Source: Adiantum capillus-veneris (taxonomy: Eukaryota; Streptophyta; Polypodiopsida; Polypodiales; Pteridaceae). Taken from it: a DNA stretch of 64,000 bases. The translations under genes and the position numbers were made by a program. A model generated the notes under the pieces. The model was not told the DNA's origin. It saw only the letters and a program-made list of their open reading frames with translations, and searched no databases. The stretch covers positions 130,164,920 through 130,228,919 of the forward strand of contig CM043964.1 of the NCBI GenBank assembly GCA_014529385.2. Direction: 5' to 3'. Every line of letters begins with the position of its first letter. Within the stretch, counting starts at the first letter, position 1. Positions 1 through 50,466 of the stretch are shown piece after piece.

Positions 1-2677
1 AGTCTAGTGATCTCCGTCCGTGTGATTGGCAGGGAGGGTGCATCGAGGGAATACTGAAAAGGAGGCAATCTATCCATGTTGAGACCATGCCTCTGAAACC
101 ATGAGGTCATTTGCGCATACCAACATGATGCGTCTCCCTGCATCGCGAACTGTCTAGAGGACTCAAGAGCCAATCTAGTGTATCTGCCTCTATGTGTATC
201 CCATAGACTGTGCATAAAGGACACTGATCTGGTAAGAGCCTCAATCTCTATAGGGGGGGCGGCTACCTCCGCTCGAATAATCGCATGTGGTACGGAGGCC
301 TTGTGGCTCTAATCATCCGGGATATCATGAATACCAAGGGTCTCTCCATGTTCCTCCAACTGTCATGATTCACAGATGGTCCCCAAACCTGGACCCCATA
401 AAGCATAGCTGAAGCAACCAAAGTATCAAAGAGCCATAGCTTTGTTCGTGGTTCTTGAAACTGAATCTGCGAACACATCCTCTCTAGCCCTCCCAATGCC
501 GCATAGGCTCTGGATAGTCTAGTCTCTGCTGCTCTCCTCAGAGTAAACCTCGGTCCCGTGAATACCACCCCTAGATATGTATATTCATCTGTGTACTCCA
601 CAGTGTCCTGACCATATACGAGTGTAGGTGCCGATCTCTTGACCCACTGTGGTGTGGTGTTAAACACCATAACCTTGGTTTTACCAAGGTTCACAGACAG
701 TCCACTATCCTTTGCAAAGTTGTGCAATGCATCCAACTGTCTCTGCATGCCCTCTGGCGACTCTGATATCAACACAATATCATCAGCATATAATAATAAA
801 GGGATCCATGTCCCTGCTAGCTGAGCGCCTCTATCACCCTCTCTGTCAATGTAGTCAGAGACCTCATCTACATACATACCAAAAAGTGTAGGGCACAAAA
901 GACACCCATGTTTCACTCCAATAGTGGAATGAACAATGTCAGAAGTCCCCTAAAGAGTGCGTACCTGGCCAGTCACTGAGCCGTATAAAGCCATGATCCC
1001 CCATATGATCTCTATGGGTACTCCCAACTTCAGTAGCCTGTGCATCAATCTGGCCCTCGGCACTGTGTCAAATGCTTTGCGGAAGTCCACAAAGCAACAA
1101 TACATCCGTCTCCCATGTGCCCGACCCTCCTCAATAATGGCTCTAAGTGTAAGAATATGGTCCAAAGTGGAGAAACGCCTCCTGAATCCAGCCTGTTCTG
1201 TTGCTCGTATGCCCTCATTTTCTGCCCATTTACTCAGTTGCTGTTCAAGAATGGATGCATACAACCGTGCCAATGTGTGCCCTATCATAATAGTACGGTA
1301 GTTCCTTGGCACCGTGGGGTTCCCTGCCTTGAAGAGAGGTACAATAGTCCAAGACTCGGGTAGTCCCTCACACATGACAGGGTTAAACAACCGCGCAAGA
1401 ACCTCTGACAGTAAAGCTCTAGCATGTATCAAGTGCTCTGCCACCAAACCATCATGATCATATGCTCTCCTAGTCCTCATCCTGTCAATGGCGTTCTTCA
1501 CCATCTCAGTGGTACAAAAGGTACTAGTGGTTGGACATGGCTCTAGAGGGTCTGGTAATGGTGGTTGCCCAGGTAGTGTATATAATGATGCTGCGTACTG
1601 ACCCCAAATCTCGGGAGAAGTAATCACTGGAGGAGGTGAGTGCTCATGGAAGATACGCCAGGCCTCACCTGAATCTCGACTCAAAAAGAGCTGATACAAA
1701 TCACGTTCCATCTGGGCTAAAAAGGTCCGCTTCTTCCGTCGCACTAAATGCCGAAGGGCAATCTGAGACTGTCTATATGTAATTACTCCAAGTATAAGCT
1801 CGCTCTGAATCTGAACTCTCCATCTCTCTGCACCCATCATACCAACTATTTTGAGGCATGTTCCCAGAACGTCTTCTCTGATCTGGTTGAGTGTGTGGGT
1901 ATGCCTCTGCTGCTGCCCCATGCAAGATCTCCGTCAATAAAGTGGTGATCTCCTTCACGGTATATACAGGCTCGACTGCCCACATCCGTCTATAAATCTC
2001 CTCCACATAAACTGAGTCCGTTTCTGGTGTAAAAGTATACCGTGTGTGTGCAATCCTCCGTGGTGTCTGAGAGGCACTATTCTGGAAAGAGACTGAAAAA
2101 GTCAGGAGAGCATGGTCCACTGCTACTCCAACACGTCTAGGACCCACACTGAGATCCTGAATATTAGAGATGAAGCTCGATGAAGTCATGACATAGTCCA
2201 CTGTATTGGCCCCATGTCTGTGTGGAAAGCATGTGAATCCCCCAGACGAAGGAAAAATCTCTAGACCCTTAAGTATGGCCAAACCATGCGTAGTCGTCAT
2301 CTCCATGAGATATCTCCCATACTCTGTGTGCTCTCTATCCTGTGAGTGTCTGTCAAGTCCCATCTCCGATATATCCATCTCTCTAAGCATCTCCTTCGAG
2401 GTATCATAAAATACCGTTTGGGAGTGGGCCGTCCTGGCATTAAAGTCTCCCAAAAGAATGATATCTCCATCTCTAGAGAACTCCCATATGTCATCATCAA
2501 GTATAGAGAAGGGGGATTGCCCTCTAGGTGAGGTATAGACTGATGTGCTAGGGGGAAAGTAACATATAGCAATGTATAAGAATCTGCCTGTCTCAGCTCT
2601 CAGTCTCACCCACATGTATCTCGCCTTGTCATCTCTCCGGACAATCTGTAATAGCAGCTGCTCCTCCTTGAATAAGA

Positions 2678-2914
2678 CTTCTACCCATAGTTACCCGGAA
2701 CGCGGAACGGGAACGGCGACGGGATCCCCGCGGAATGGGGGAACGGCTAGGGGTTTGGAACGGGAACGGCGCGGAATGGGAGGTATAAAAAACACCCAAA
2801 TAGTGCATCTTTTAGCTTCTTGTGTTTAAATACAAGGAGTATTAGAGTGCTTTGACTCTAATACTCACAAAAAACTCGTTTTGAAGACCATTCAATCTTG
2901 CTATGACTAGATGA

Positions 2915-2957
<43 letters not shown>

Positions 2958-3426
2958 CTCGAGAGAGTGAGAGGGAGAGGGAGAGATTTGAGAGAGTGGG
3001 AGGGAGAGGAAGAGAGCTTGAAGGCTTAAAGCCTTTAGCCTTGAGAGAGTGAGTCTTGAGAGGGAGAGATCTTGAGAGTGTGAGAGGGAGAGAGCTTGAG
3101 CCTTGAGGATTAGCTTGTGGAGGGAAAGGGGGAGGGGGGTGCATTTTATGAGTCCTTGAGGCCTTGCACACTTCAAAAAGAAGCCCAAACATTTACTTCA
3201 ATTTTTTCAATTTTTGCCAAATTTGATTGTAGCCGTTGGCCGTTCCAAGGGCATTCCGGAACGTTTTGGGGGCGTTCGGAACGTTCCGGAATGGCCGGTC
3301 CGGTTTGCACTGGCCACCCGGAACGTCAAACGTTTCGGGACGTTTCGGAACGTTCGGGAAGGGAACTGCCCCCCGGAACGCCGGAACGTGGGGTAGGGGG
3401 CGTTCCCCGGTAACTATGCTTCTACC
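2678..3426. mobile_element. hAT-type MITE 1 (2686-3418) with 8-bp target duplication
   Basis: The element starts CATAGTTACC at 2686 and ends GGTAACTATG at 3418, a perfect ten-base terminal inverted repeat. The flanking 8-bp direct repeats CTTCTACC (2678-2685 and 3419-3426) are the target duplication length of hAT transposons. Both ends carry dense arrays of GGAACGG-like hexamers or heptamers, probably transposase binding sites. The centre holds a pyrimidine/purine-rich block with a GA run (about 2917-2950) and an inverted palindrome-like segment around 2840-2870. No transposase is encoded. A second copy in opposite orientation lies at 15293-15994. It sits in the endonuclease region of the LINE. 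Confidence 0.9.
2917..2950. repeat. GA microsatellite inside MITE 1
   Basis: Seventeen uninterrupted GA units, followed by impure purine-rich sequence to about 3110. The matching CT run in the sister MITE is at about 15719-15767, so the tract belongs to the transposon rather than to the insertion site. Confidence 0.95.
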
Positions 3427-3689
3427 CCTCTTGAACCTTGACTCCCATGCTGGGATCTAGCGTCTGGCCGACAAGCTGTCTCCCATAAGTAACCAGTCAC
3501 ATTGGCATCAAATGTCCAGATTTCTGATGTGTCTCTGCGTAAAAGACAATGTCTCTATCTCTGAAGCTATCCTCAAAGGCACCCACATCCAGCCTATATG
3601 ATCCATTACAATTCCATGCCGCCATCCGGAGTGTGGTCCCATATGTCTCGCACCGTCATGTTGTGCGTCTTTCCAAAACCACTACTTTC

Positions 3690-4810
3690 CCTCCTCTATA
3701 AAAGGCAATTTTTCCCTTCTTCCTTGCTGCCTTGATCTGTGGCATCAACTCTTGCATATGTGCTATTTGTGCTAAAGTAAGGTCATCCCCCATAAATATT
3801 CCAGTTTTCTTAAGTGATGGTCTCTTCTTCAGGAATTCCTTCTTTGTTTACAAAGTCGGGAAACGCAAAATAAGTGCTCTTTCTTGGACGTTTCCCTAAT
3901 CATCCACTCCCTTCTTTCCTACTCTCCAAGCACCTGTGTGCATAGGTTCCGGGATGCCCATTCACTGCAAGAGTTCCTTCACTTCGTCTTCTACATTTTC
4001 GGTGTCTTTGATACCAGTAATACGGACATGGAGGGCTCTAGTCCTACTCTTCTGTTCCTCCTCAATGGTCATATTGATGATGGTAGAAGTCTGTGCGGCT
4101 TCTGGCATCCGGGCCTTCCCTTTCTTTGCACCTTCAATCCATTTTTCTGCTTCGTCAACTTTCTCCCGTGTTTTAAAAAGGCGCTATGCCCATGAGGAAG
4201 CCTCTTCTGAGTTTTGTTCTTCCCCTTCGCGCAGAGTTTTCACCTGCTCCTTAATTTCTTCGAGCTCCTTTAGCATCGAGGGCTGATTTCCTCCTTCCAT
4301 TTTGGGCATAGATCTGCAAGCTGCAAGTTCCCCTTTAAGTTCTTCGATCACTGCATCTTTATCCTTCATGCACTTTTCCATAGCGGTTTTCCAAGATTCA
4401 AAGCTTGCAATTGCCACATCCAACTTTTTCTGCAGAATACATTCCAATACATTCACTTCTGCCTGCATTAGAGCTTGCATCTCCCCTTTCACAGATAGAT
4501 ACATCTCCTCGTGCTTATCAAGCATCGCTTTATCCAATTCTTTCTTCATATCTGCATACATAGAATTCTTATAACTATCTGCGTTTGCGTACATCTCTTT
4601 CTTGATGTCATCTCTCATAAAGCTGAACTCCGATTTAATCATCACTTGAACCCTCTCCATCATTAAATCATCTTGGACTCTGACTGTTTGACCTGCCCGT
4701 AGAGAGCTTGGCGAGAGTATACTATCTCTGTTCCTCTGCTTGAATGTTGCTTTCATTTTTTGTGGGGTGGTGAAACCACTTGCATCACCATCCTCGACTG
4801 GTTGGTCCAT
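3690..4810 (-). pseudogene. LINE ORF1 (coiled-coil RNA-binding protein), degenerate
   Basis: The 208-residue open part (4184-4810) starts with Met and is rich in Glu/Lys heptad-like segments typical of a coiled-coil LINE ORF1 protein. It contains a stretch of regularly spaced MYA/MYV/MYS units (e.g. KKEMYANADSYKNSMYADMK). Downstream, in shifted frames, comes the L1 ORF1 C-terminal type region (similar to RALHVR and FYRGGK) that is clearer in the second LINE copy at 17810-18595. In this family ORF1 is expected to bind the LINE RNA as a trimer. The ORF is broken near 4184 and again near 3850, so no full product is possible. The family is inferred from position just upstream of the endonuclease. 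Confidence 0.65.
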
Positions 4811-4899
4811 CCGAGAAAGAGGAACAGAGCGAGCACTGAGTCAAGCCCTCACCAGCTGCCACTGGTGTTGATGTGATAGAGCAATGTAAGTTGCTGCAC

Positions 4900-5250
4900 C
4901 TCGCCCTCGCCAAACGACTTGCTCACCCTCGTCTTCGTCTAGGCCGTTCGCCCGTGTCTAGGCTGCTCGCCCTCGCCTTCGTCTCAGGCTGCTCGTCCTC
5001 GTCTAGGCTGTTTGCCCTCGCCCTCGTCTAGGCTGCTCGCCTTTGTCCTCGTCTCAGGCTGCTCGCCCTCGTCTCAGGCTCGCCCCTGTCTCAGGCTGCT
5101 CACCCTCGCCTCAGGTTCGTCTTCGTCTCAGGAGAGGTCGTCCTCGTCTCAAGCTGCTCGCCCTCGCCTCAGGCTCGCCTTCGTCTCAGGAGTGGTCGCC
5201 CTCGTCTCAGGCTGCTCGCCTTCGCCTCAGGCTCTCAACCAGCCCTTTCA
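4900..5250. repeat. GC-rich degenerate minisatellite
   Basis: Imperfect tandem copies of a unit near CTCGTCTCAGGCTGCTCGCC, with shorter variants, fill this stretch. Because of the repeat two long frames stay open (5012-5389 and 5043-5261). Their Ser/Gln/Ala/Leu-rich translations are low-complexity and look like repeat artefacts, not proteins. The array directly adjoins the 5' end of the first LINE. Confidence 0.8.
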
Positions 5251-6913
5251 AGGGCCCTTGATAAAGTTCCAACGAGCCCTCTTAAGGGTCATCTACCCTA
5301 TTGATGGAGTGGTATTTGCTTTCCATTGTGTAACTAAAATGTACAAACAGATGATAAATCTTAATGCATGGGCTGACTTGACTCTGTGAGAGATTACCAC
5401 CACCACAACTCTTCATGAAGAAGCACCTCCGGGGCTGATTTGATGTAGCAATGGTCTGCGTACGGCTTCCTCAGTGAAGATATGGGGATGATTTGTACAC
5501 CCGACATGAGCGGGATCTATTGCTGACTGATGGTTACAAAACACGGAGGAAACAACAGGTCTATGGCTGAAATTTGCTACAGCTTTGTATCGCTAGAGTT
5601 CAAATCATAGACAGAGCAAAGCTGAGGTGTCAAAATCAGAAGCAGTAGAGTAAGATTTAGGTTTTTTCTTAGGATACTCCTTTTTCATGTGACCTTTAAC
5701 GTGACAAAGAAATTCCTTAGCCATGAGCTTGTTCAAAGACTTGGACATGACTAGAGTATTAGAAGTTGTGTACGACTGTGTCAGCTAAGTAGGGAGCAAG
5801 TCATGGATGGAGCATTGATCCTAGTAAAAGCTAGGTGGCAGCACTTTGGATCTACCATTAACTCTAATGGATGGAGTGACATTAGTAGGCATCACATTGT
5901 CATTGTGCTTGCCTTGTCTTGCTTGGATACATACATTGTTCATGCCGTGGATGCAAGGAAGACAAAGGAGTGCATATAGGCTGAGTTAATCTTTTGCCAC
6001 GTTTGCCAAACCATCATCGATTTGGGGTTGACAATGTGGTGCAACACACAATGCTAATCATTCATTATCAGTATCGATTTATCTTGCTTTGTAGCATGGT
6101 TTATTAGTCTTGCTTTCTCCATGGTGCTGCAGGTTGTCACATACAGTACCTCTAATTGCTAGGCCATGGGGGACATACTAGAATCCAAGTTTCCCTGCAG
6201 TATGTGAATCCCATGTGCTGCCCATTGTCTTGATTTGCTTACGGAGTATATAAGAAAATTGTCATGGATGCAGTTTGTCGTTTCTGGCACAACTAAAATC
6301 ACAGTGAATGTGGCGCAACTAGATTTGCCTGTATGTATTTTGTCTTGACAATACATTTCAGATTGAGGGGTCCACTCTTGCTAACATTTGTGGATTAGAA
6401 GTGAAGATTGATGCACCATGCGCAAAGCGAGGCCATCTGGTACATACAAAAGAGGGTTATCGATAGGAGGTCTTGGGCAAAGGTGCAACGTTCTTCGATA
6501 GTTGCACTTCAGCTTTGTTGTGTTCTGCACATAACAGATGTGGAGGGATCCTCTTTGAGTCTTGTATATGATCTCTGTATGCAGATTAGGCAGCAGATCG
6601 TAGCATTCACAATATTGTCACACAAGCTAAGCATTTTTTTAACCTTTTTTTAGTCTATTATTACTTTGTGCTTTGCTGTTTGTCATTGCCATCTACATCG
6701 TCACTTGACTAATCTGTCTCTTGTGAATGTGGACGTGGTGATGTCCTGGCTATTATAGCGAGGTGATGGACGTTTATGCATGGTCCCATCCATGATCCAT
6801 GGGATGCCTGCATTGCTCCATCTTCTCTAAGGCGCCATAATTATTTGAGGAGACGACCTTGTTAACCTTGCTATAATTATTAATTGTGTACACCAAGGAT
6901 GAGTAGTTGGCCA
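5250..6913. other. No gene recognised; non-coding, possibly an upstream intron of the PP2C gene
   Basis: Apart from the copia-like scrap at about 5640-5760 nothing codes for a recognisable protein here. The PP2C metal-binding motifs expected upstream of the exon at 8553 (a GEDA motif and an ADGVGGW motif) were looked for and not found, so the missing exons are probably further left. AT content is moderate and no long repeat was seen. Confidence 0.5.
5640..5760 (-). pseudogene. Possible Ty1/copia gag zinc-knuckle scrap
   Basis: The minus strand translates to a run ending in FLCHVKGHMKKEYPKKKPK, which resembles the copia CCHC knuckle followed by basic residues (pattern C-x2-C-x3-GHxxxxC). The first and last cysteines are missing, so this is at best a decayed fragment. 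No other copia domain is visible nearby. Confidence 0.3.
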
Positions 6914-7030
6914 TAGACATGGCAACGGGCTTGAATGCCATTCCTTGTTACGGATACTTGATTCAGAACGGGAAGTTGGAATGGGAATGGGGAACGGAGA
7001 CGTGAAAATGGGCATTCCTTGGAACTATGA
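6914..7030. mobile_element. Decayed short copy of the GGAACG MITE family
   Basis: From about 6935 to 7030 the sequence follows the reverse complement of the MITE at 14726-14898 almost base for base: AATGCCATTCC, TGTTACG, the GGAACGG array, and an end reading GGAACTATG. The left end (CATAGACATGG) is altered, and an internal part is deleted relative to the longer copy. No convincing 8-bp target duplication remains, so this insertion is older than the others. Confidence 0.6.
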
Positions 7031-7737
7031 TGGAGATGAGCAGCTTGAGATCAACTTGGGCCCCTCTGTTTTGAGGTTTGTTGCCTCCAGACAGAAGGCT
7101 TGCAAGCTTCTTCTGACTTGGTGGCAGAACTATGGAATACAGGGTCATCTCCAAAGTTGCTCCATTTTGCACTTCATATTCTTTTGTGGGTAAATTTCAG
7201 AGTTCGTGTAAGTTGTTTCTGGATAAATTGGAGAGTGTGATAGTGTTTGTTTGTTGTGATGATGGTACAAGCATAATTGGTGCGCTTATACTGAAGACCC
7301 GTAATTGCCTCACCTCTTAGTAGTTAGAGAAGCTAGTGTACTGCAAGGCGAACCTGAAGCTTGTGTGGAGTTTTCATCCTTTGGGAACACTCAAGTGTGC
7401 ATTCATTGATCACTACATCTTAGCATGGTCTTAAATTAAAGATACCCTTCGAATGAATGTGCATCTTATTTGTATATATTGAATAGGTAGACACGATCCA
7501 AATGAGGATGATGGCTGATTCAATTGCAGAGGAGATCAACGGCCAAATTAAAGGTGAGTATGAGGAGATTTGTTGAGAGCATCATAGAGAGCTCAAGAAT
7601 GTTGATCAACATGTCACCAAGTCACATGCACTAGCTTGTAGCATCTCTCTTTGTCAAGGGTTGTAGAGCTGGAGAGAGCACACCAAGAGAGCATTCATTC
7701 AGAGAAGCTGCCTGTTCGCACTACTTTGAGAGGTGCT

Positions 7738-7979
7738 AATCAGGTTGTTTCGAAGTAGTGCGAATGTGGTTGTTTGCCTCAATTGCAGTTTGAGAGCAGG
7801 ATGACCCAAAGGAGGATGATAGAGTTATAGCACATGGGCTTGACTTTGCAGAGTTGCGAATCAGGTTGTTATGAAGTAGTGCGAATGAGGTTGTTTGTCT
7901 TAATTGCAGTTTGAGAGCAGGATGACCCAAAGTAGGATGATAGAGTTATAGCACATGGGCTTGACTTTGCAGAGCCAGA
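7738..7979. repeat. Tandem duplication, two units of about 121 bp
   Basis: The segment beginning CAGGTTGTTTCGAAGTAGTG at 7741 recurs at 7862 (CAGGTTGTTATGAAGTAGTG) and the two copies match with few differences to about 7855 and 7975. Each contains the phrase GAGCAGGATGACCCAAAG. No conserved reading frame was seen. It lies about 570 bp upstream of the first visible PP2C exon, probably in an intron. Confidence 0.85.
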
Positions 7980-8552
7980 ATGTGATGAGGGCGGCAATGT
8001 CTGGGAGATGAAAACATGCTCTCTTTATACTCATTGTCATGGTCATACAATGAAAAGATACAAGATAGTACCTAATAGTTGGTCATCTGACATCTTATTT
8101 CTACACTGTAGACTCTGCTTTTCTTAGTCAGATCAGGTATACTATTTGGATTTTGTTATTTTGAAGAGACTGTGCATTGTATCACTGTTTAATCTTCAGT
8201 ACTGATTCGAGTTTTTTGAATATCTTGTGATATGACCTTTGATTTTCATGGAGTCTACAGCTTGTTGTATTGTATACCTTGCAACCTGTATCGTTCACTA
8301 CGTACCTTACCACCTTGTGCTGTATGTGTCTATGGTGTGTGCATGTGTGTGTTCATGTCACATTTTTTTCTCTCTCTGGATGCATAAACAATCTTATTTT
8401 GTCACTTGTTGTGAAGACGGGTTTGGGTGTAGATGTTTTCTGTTTGGTCATTTTGAAATGGACTTCTGAGCATAAAAGGAATTTGCTTTAGAAGTAATGG
8501 AGATTATGGATAGTAGTAGATAGTATCTTATACATTTTGTAAATTATCTCAG

Positions 8553-48115
<39,563 letters not shown>

Positions 48116-50466
48116 TCACGGCTTCCATTGCAGGGTTGCAAGCAGGAAGGCAGGCTCTGTAAATACATACTAAGCCCTTGTAAAAATATGTTTGGGGAGG
48201 TCCTCATTGTAATCACATTGCTGTATGATGGTCACTTGATGATTTGCACAAACGCACAGAAAAGATTGTGGGCTGAAATGTACTGGGAGGATGTAAGGTT
48301 AAGCACATTGTTTGCCTATCGCATCAGAATAGATCATGTTTTCTTTGAGCTACATTGCTGGGTATTGAACCTTGGTCTTTATGCACCCCCACATTCACGA
48401 TAAGCTGGTCTAGAGCCCATTCACTGGAGCTGCCAGGTCGGAAGGCGTTGGGTTTTTGTAGCAGCTAGGCTATAGTCTATTAGGGTTGAGGGGTAAAATA
48501 GTAGTCTTGCTTGTGGAGACCTTGCCCATGGCTAAGCAACTAAACATGGTCAATGGGGGGGGGGGGCCTTTGTGTTAAGAGTTTCATTGCCTGTTGCTTC
48601 AACAATTTTGGCATTCTTGTATGGCTAGTGGTTGTTCCGGGCTGGCCACCCACTCCAGTGCATATAGACAGCACGAGGTGGTTTCATCCGATCATTTTGG
48701 GCGAGATAGTGGGGTTTCCCATTTTTGGCCTGCCATACTAGCAGCCTTAGTGTTTGGCTCAAAGTTGGGGCATGTATGTGTCCCCCCCTCATTGGTCGGA
48801 AGGAGACACCTTACCTCCCCCCCTTTTGGAAATTTACCCCTTTCTACTGTGCGCGAGTCGCGTGATGGCGGCCCCTGTGCCCTCGCTTTCTCTGCTCCGC
48901 GCGTGTGCAGATTCGGGGATGGCTCTGTATTTGCTTGCGTGCGCGCTGATGTCCACCTTCGACAGAGGCTCCAATGTCTGGCAGGCATGCCATGCTGTGC
49001 CCATGCTCCTCGATCGACACTGGATCTGGCTCATCATTGCGGGATGGCTTCATGTGAGGTAACCATTTCTGGCTTCATGTGAGGTTCCCATTTCTGGCTA
49101 TGGTCTGTGGCGGGCTTAAATGGGTGGGTTTTGAGGTTGGGACTGTGAGGTGCATTTGAGGCTTGTGTATCAGGTACTGCTCTTCTTCTTGAGCATGTGT
49201 TTGGGTATATTTATGTATGGAATGTGCTGTTGTCTTATGGGATGTATATAACCTGCAAATGGCAGCCGTGTTTTGTTCTTGGCACTGTTCTGTCGTCTCT
49301 TCTAATCTCTCTCTCGGCCATTCAATCTGAAATGAAGAAAAAGATACTGTTTGTAATCCCTTTTCAACTACTATCGCCTAGTATGTCTATCATGGAAAAA
49401 CATAAAATTATAGTAATTGTGAACCGGTCTGCACTGTCCCACAGGATGGTGGTGGTGTCGTCACTGTTTCCTTGACTTGTGTCCATACATCCTGAATGTA
49501 AAAAGGAGCATACTCTGTAAATGTATCCTACGCTCCCTCGACCAGCGAGCCCCTGCTTTTATTTTTTCCTTGCTATTCTCTGGCTTGCGGAGTTTTCTTT
49601 GTTTCTACCTTTCTTTTTACACAGGTTTTTGCTTTCAATCTCTTGTTTGTTTGCTTGATTGTATGTTTTTGTTTTCATGTATTTTATTTTTTGCCTGTGT
49701 TGTGTGTTTCTTGTTGCTTGTTGTATGTGGATGGATGAGGTTGCTCGGCTGCATGGGGGCGGTGTGTGTGAAAGTATTGCTGCATGCTGCTTGTTACTTG
49801 CTTGTTTTTCTGTTTCATTCTTCGGTTTTGAATAGCCAGGGTTAAGATTTTGGGGAGGGCTGCGGTGGTGACTGTGGGCTCGGCAATAGGATAAGGTAAA
49901 TTAGTATAAAGTTTCACACCGCCAGGTTGCAGCTGCATTTTGATCATGAATACGCTTGAAAGCCTTGGCACGATCAAAAATACATTTTGAGATGGCCACT
50001 GTTGCCAATCGCTGAGCGGACTATGAAGCTGAATGCTGAATTTCAGTCTTGATACACTAAAATGCTGAGTTTCAAACCTGATAAGTTGATCTCGTCTAAC
50101 TGGTGATATGGTCTGGTGTTGCTATACCTTGAAGGGCTTGCTTGCTTGGCTTGAAGGTGCTCACAGGCACCAAATAGGCAATCCAAATGAGGCCGGATGA
50201 TGGGCTCTTTGAGAGAGAGTGGCGAGACCCACTGGCCCCTGCTTTGATTTTTTTTTTTACTGTGAAAGCCTGAGTACACCTTGCTACATTTATTGCGTTG
50301 TTATGCTTTGAAGGGCCTGCTTGCTTGGCTGAGAGTGAAAGTCACCAAATAGGCAACCCAAACGAGGGGGGCAACGAGAAGAGAGAAAGCCCGCAGGGGT
50401 TCTAGAGAGGGATGGAATGGGTTGAAATTTCCTTGAGGACCCCGTCCCTTTTGATTTATGCCTGCA
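48116..50466. other. PP2C 3' UTR and intergenic sequence
   Basis: The 3' UTR probably runs a few hundred bases past 48115; no polyadenylation site can be fixed by eye. A G-run lies at about 48556, and the segment near 48620-48720 resembles part of the foreign block at 34743-35145. Open frames of 100-162 residues at 48594-49082 overlap in both strands and three frames, with no recognisable domain, and are probably chance. Confidence 0.5.

Larger units (their letters stand above)
1..3650 (-). pseudogene. LINE ORF2 (AP endonuclease + reverse transcriptase), broken
   Basis: Read on the minus strand, ORF2 begins near 3640 with a residue run like the MAVWNCNGSY start of the second copy. It is interrupted by the MITE at 2686-3418 and continues as endonuclease at 1773-2615 (LLGDFNARTA metal-binding motif, TVDYVMT, AVDHALL). 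Reverse transcriptase follows at 263-1921: VDFRKAFDT, a QGCPLS-type motif decayed to HGCLLC, LLLYADDIVLI with the catalytic YADD, and the downstream GLSVNLGKTK motif. A frameshift near 930-950 separates two RT pieces, and another near 1770-1920 separates endonuclease from RT. The C-terminal zinc motif lies beyond the left edge. The element would nick target DNA and prime reverse transcription if it were whole. Confidence 0.85.
1..4860 (-). mobile_element. L1-like LINE, antisense, degenerate, truncated at the left edge
   Basis: This is a non-LTR retrotransposon read on the minus strand. ORF1 lies at about 3690-4810 and ORF2 runs from about 3650 leftwards past the window edge. The order coiled-coil ORF1, AP-endonuclease, reverse transcriptase is that of L1-like plant LINEs. 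A 733-bp hAT-type MITE (2686-3418) splits the endonuclease part, and LINE sequence resumes on both sides of its 8-bp target duplication. Frame breaks occur near 930 and 1900 and within ORF1, so the copy is dead. Two other copies of the same family lie at about 12820-18720 and 34095-39760. The 5' end near 4860 is inferred from where similarity to ORF1 stops. Confidence 0.85.

Noticed and set aside
6945-7193. Open frame of 82 residues over the decayed MITE and its right flank
   Set aside because: The first third is MITE sequence and the rest shows no recognisable domain.
7487-7552. A possible small exon between TAG at 7491 and GTGAGTATG at 7553
   Set aside because: It has acceptor and donor look-alikes, but the translation does not match the PP2C region expected upstream of exon A.
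48594-49082. 162-residue open frame downstream of the PP2C gene
   Set aside because: Overlapping frames of similar length exist on both strands, composition is unremarkable, and no motif is recognised.
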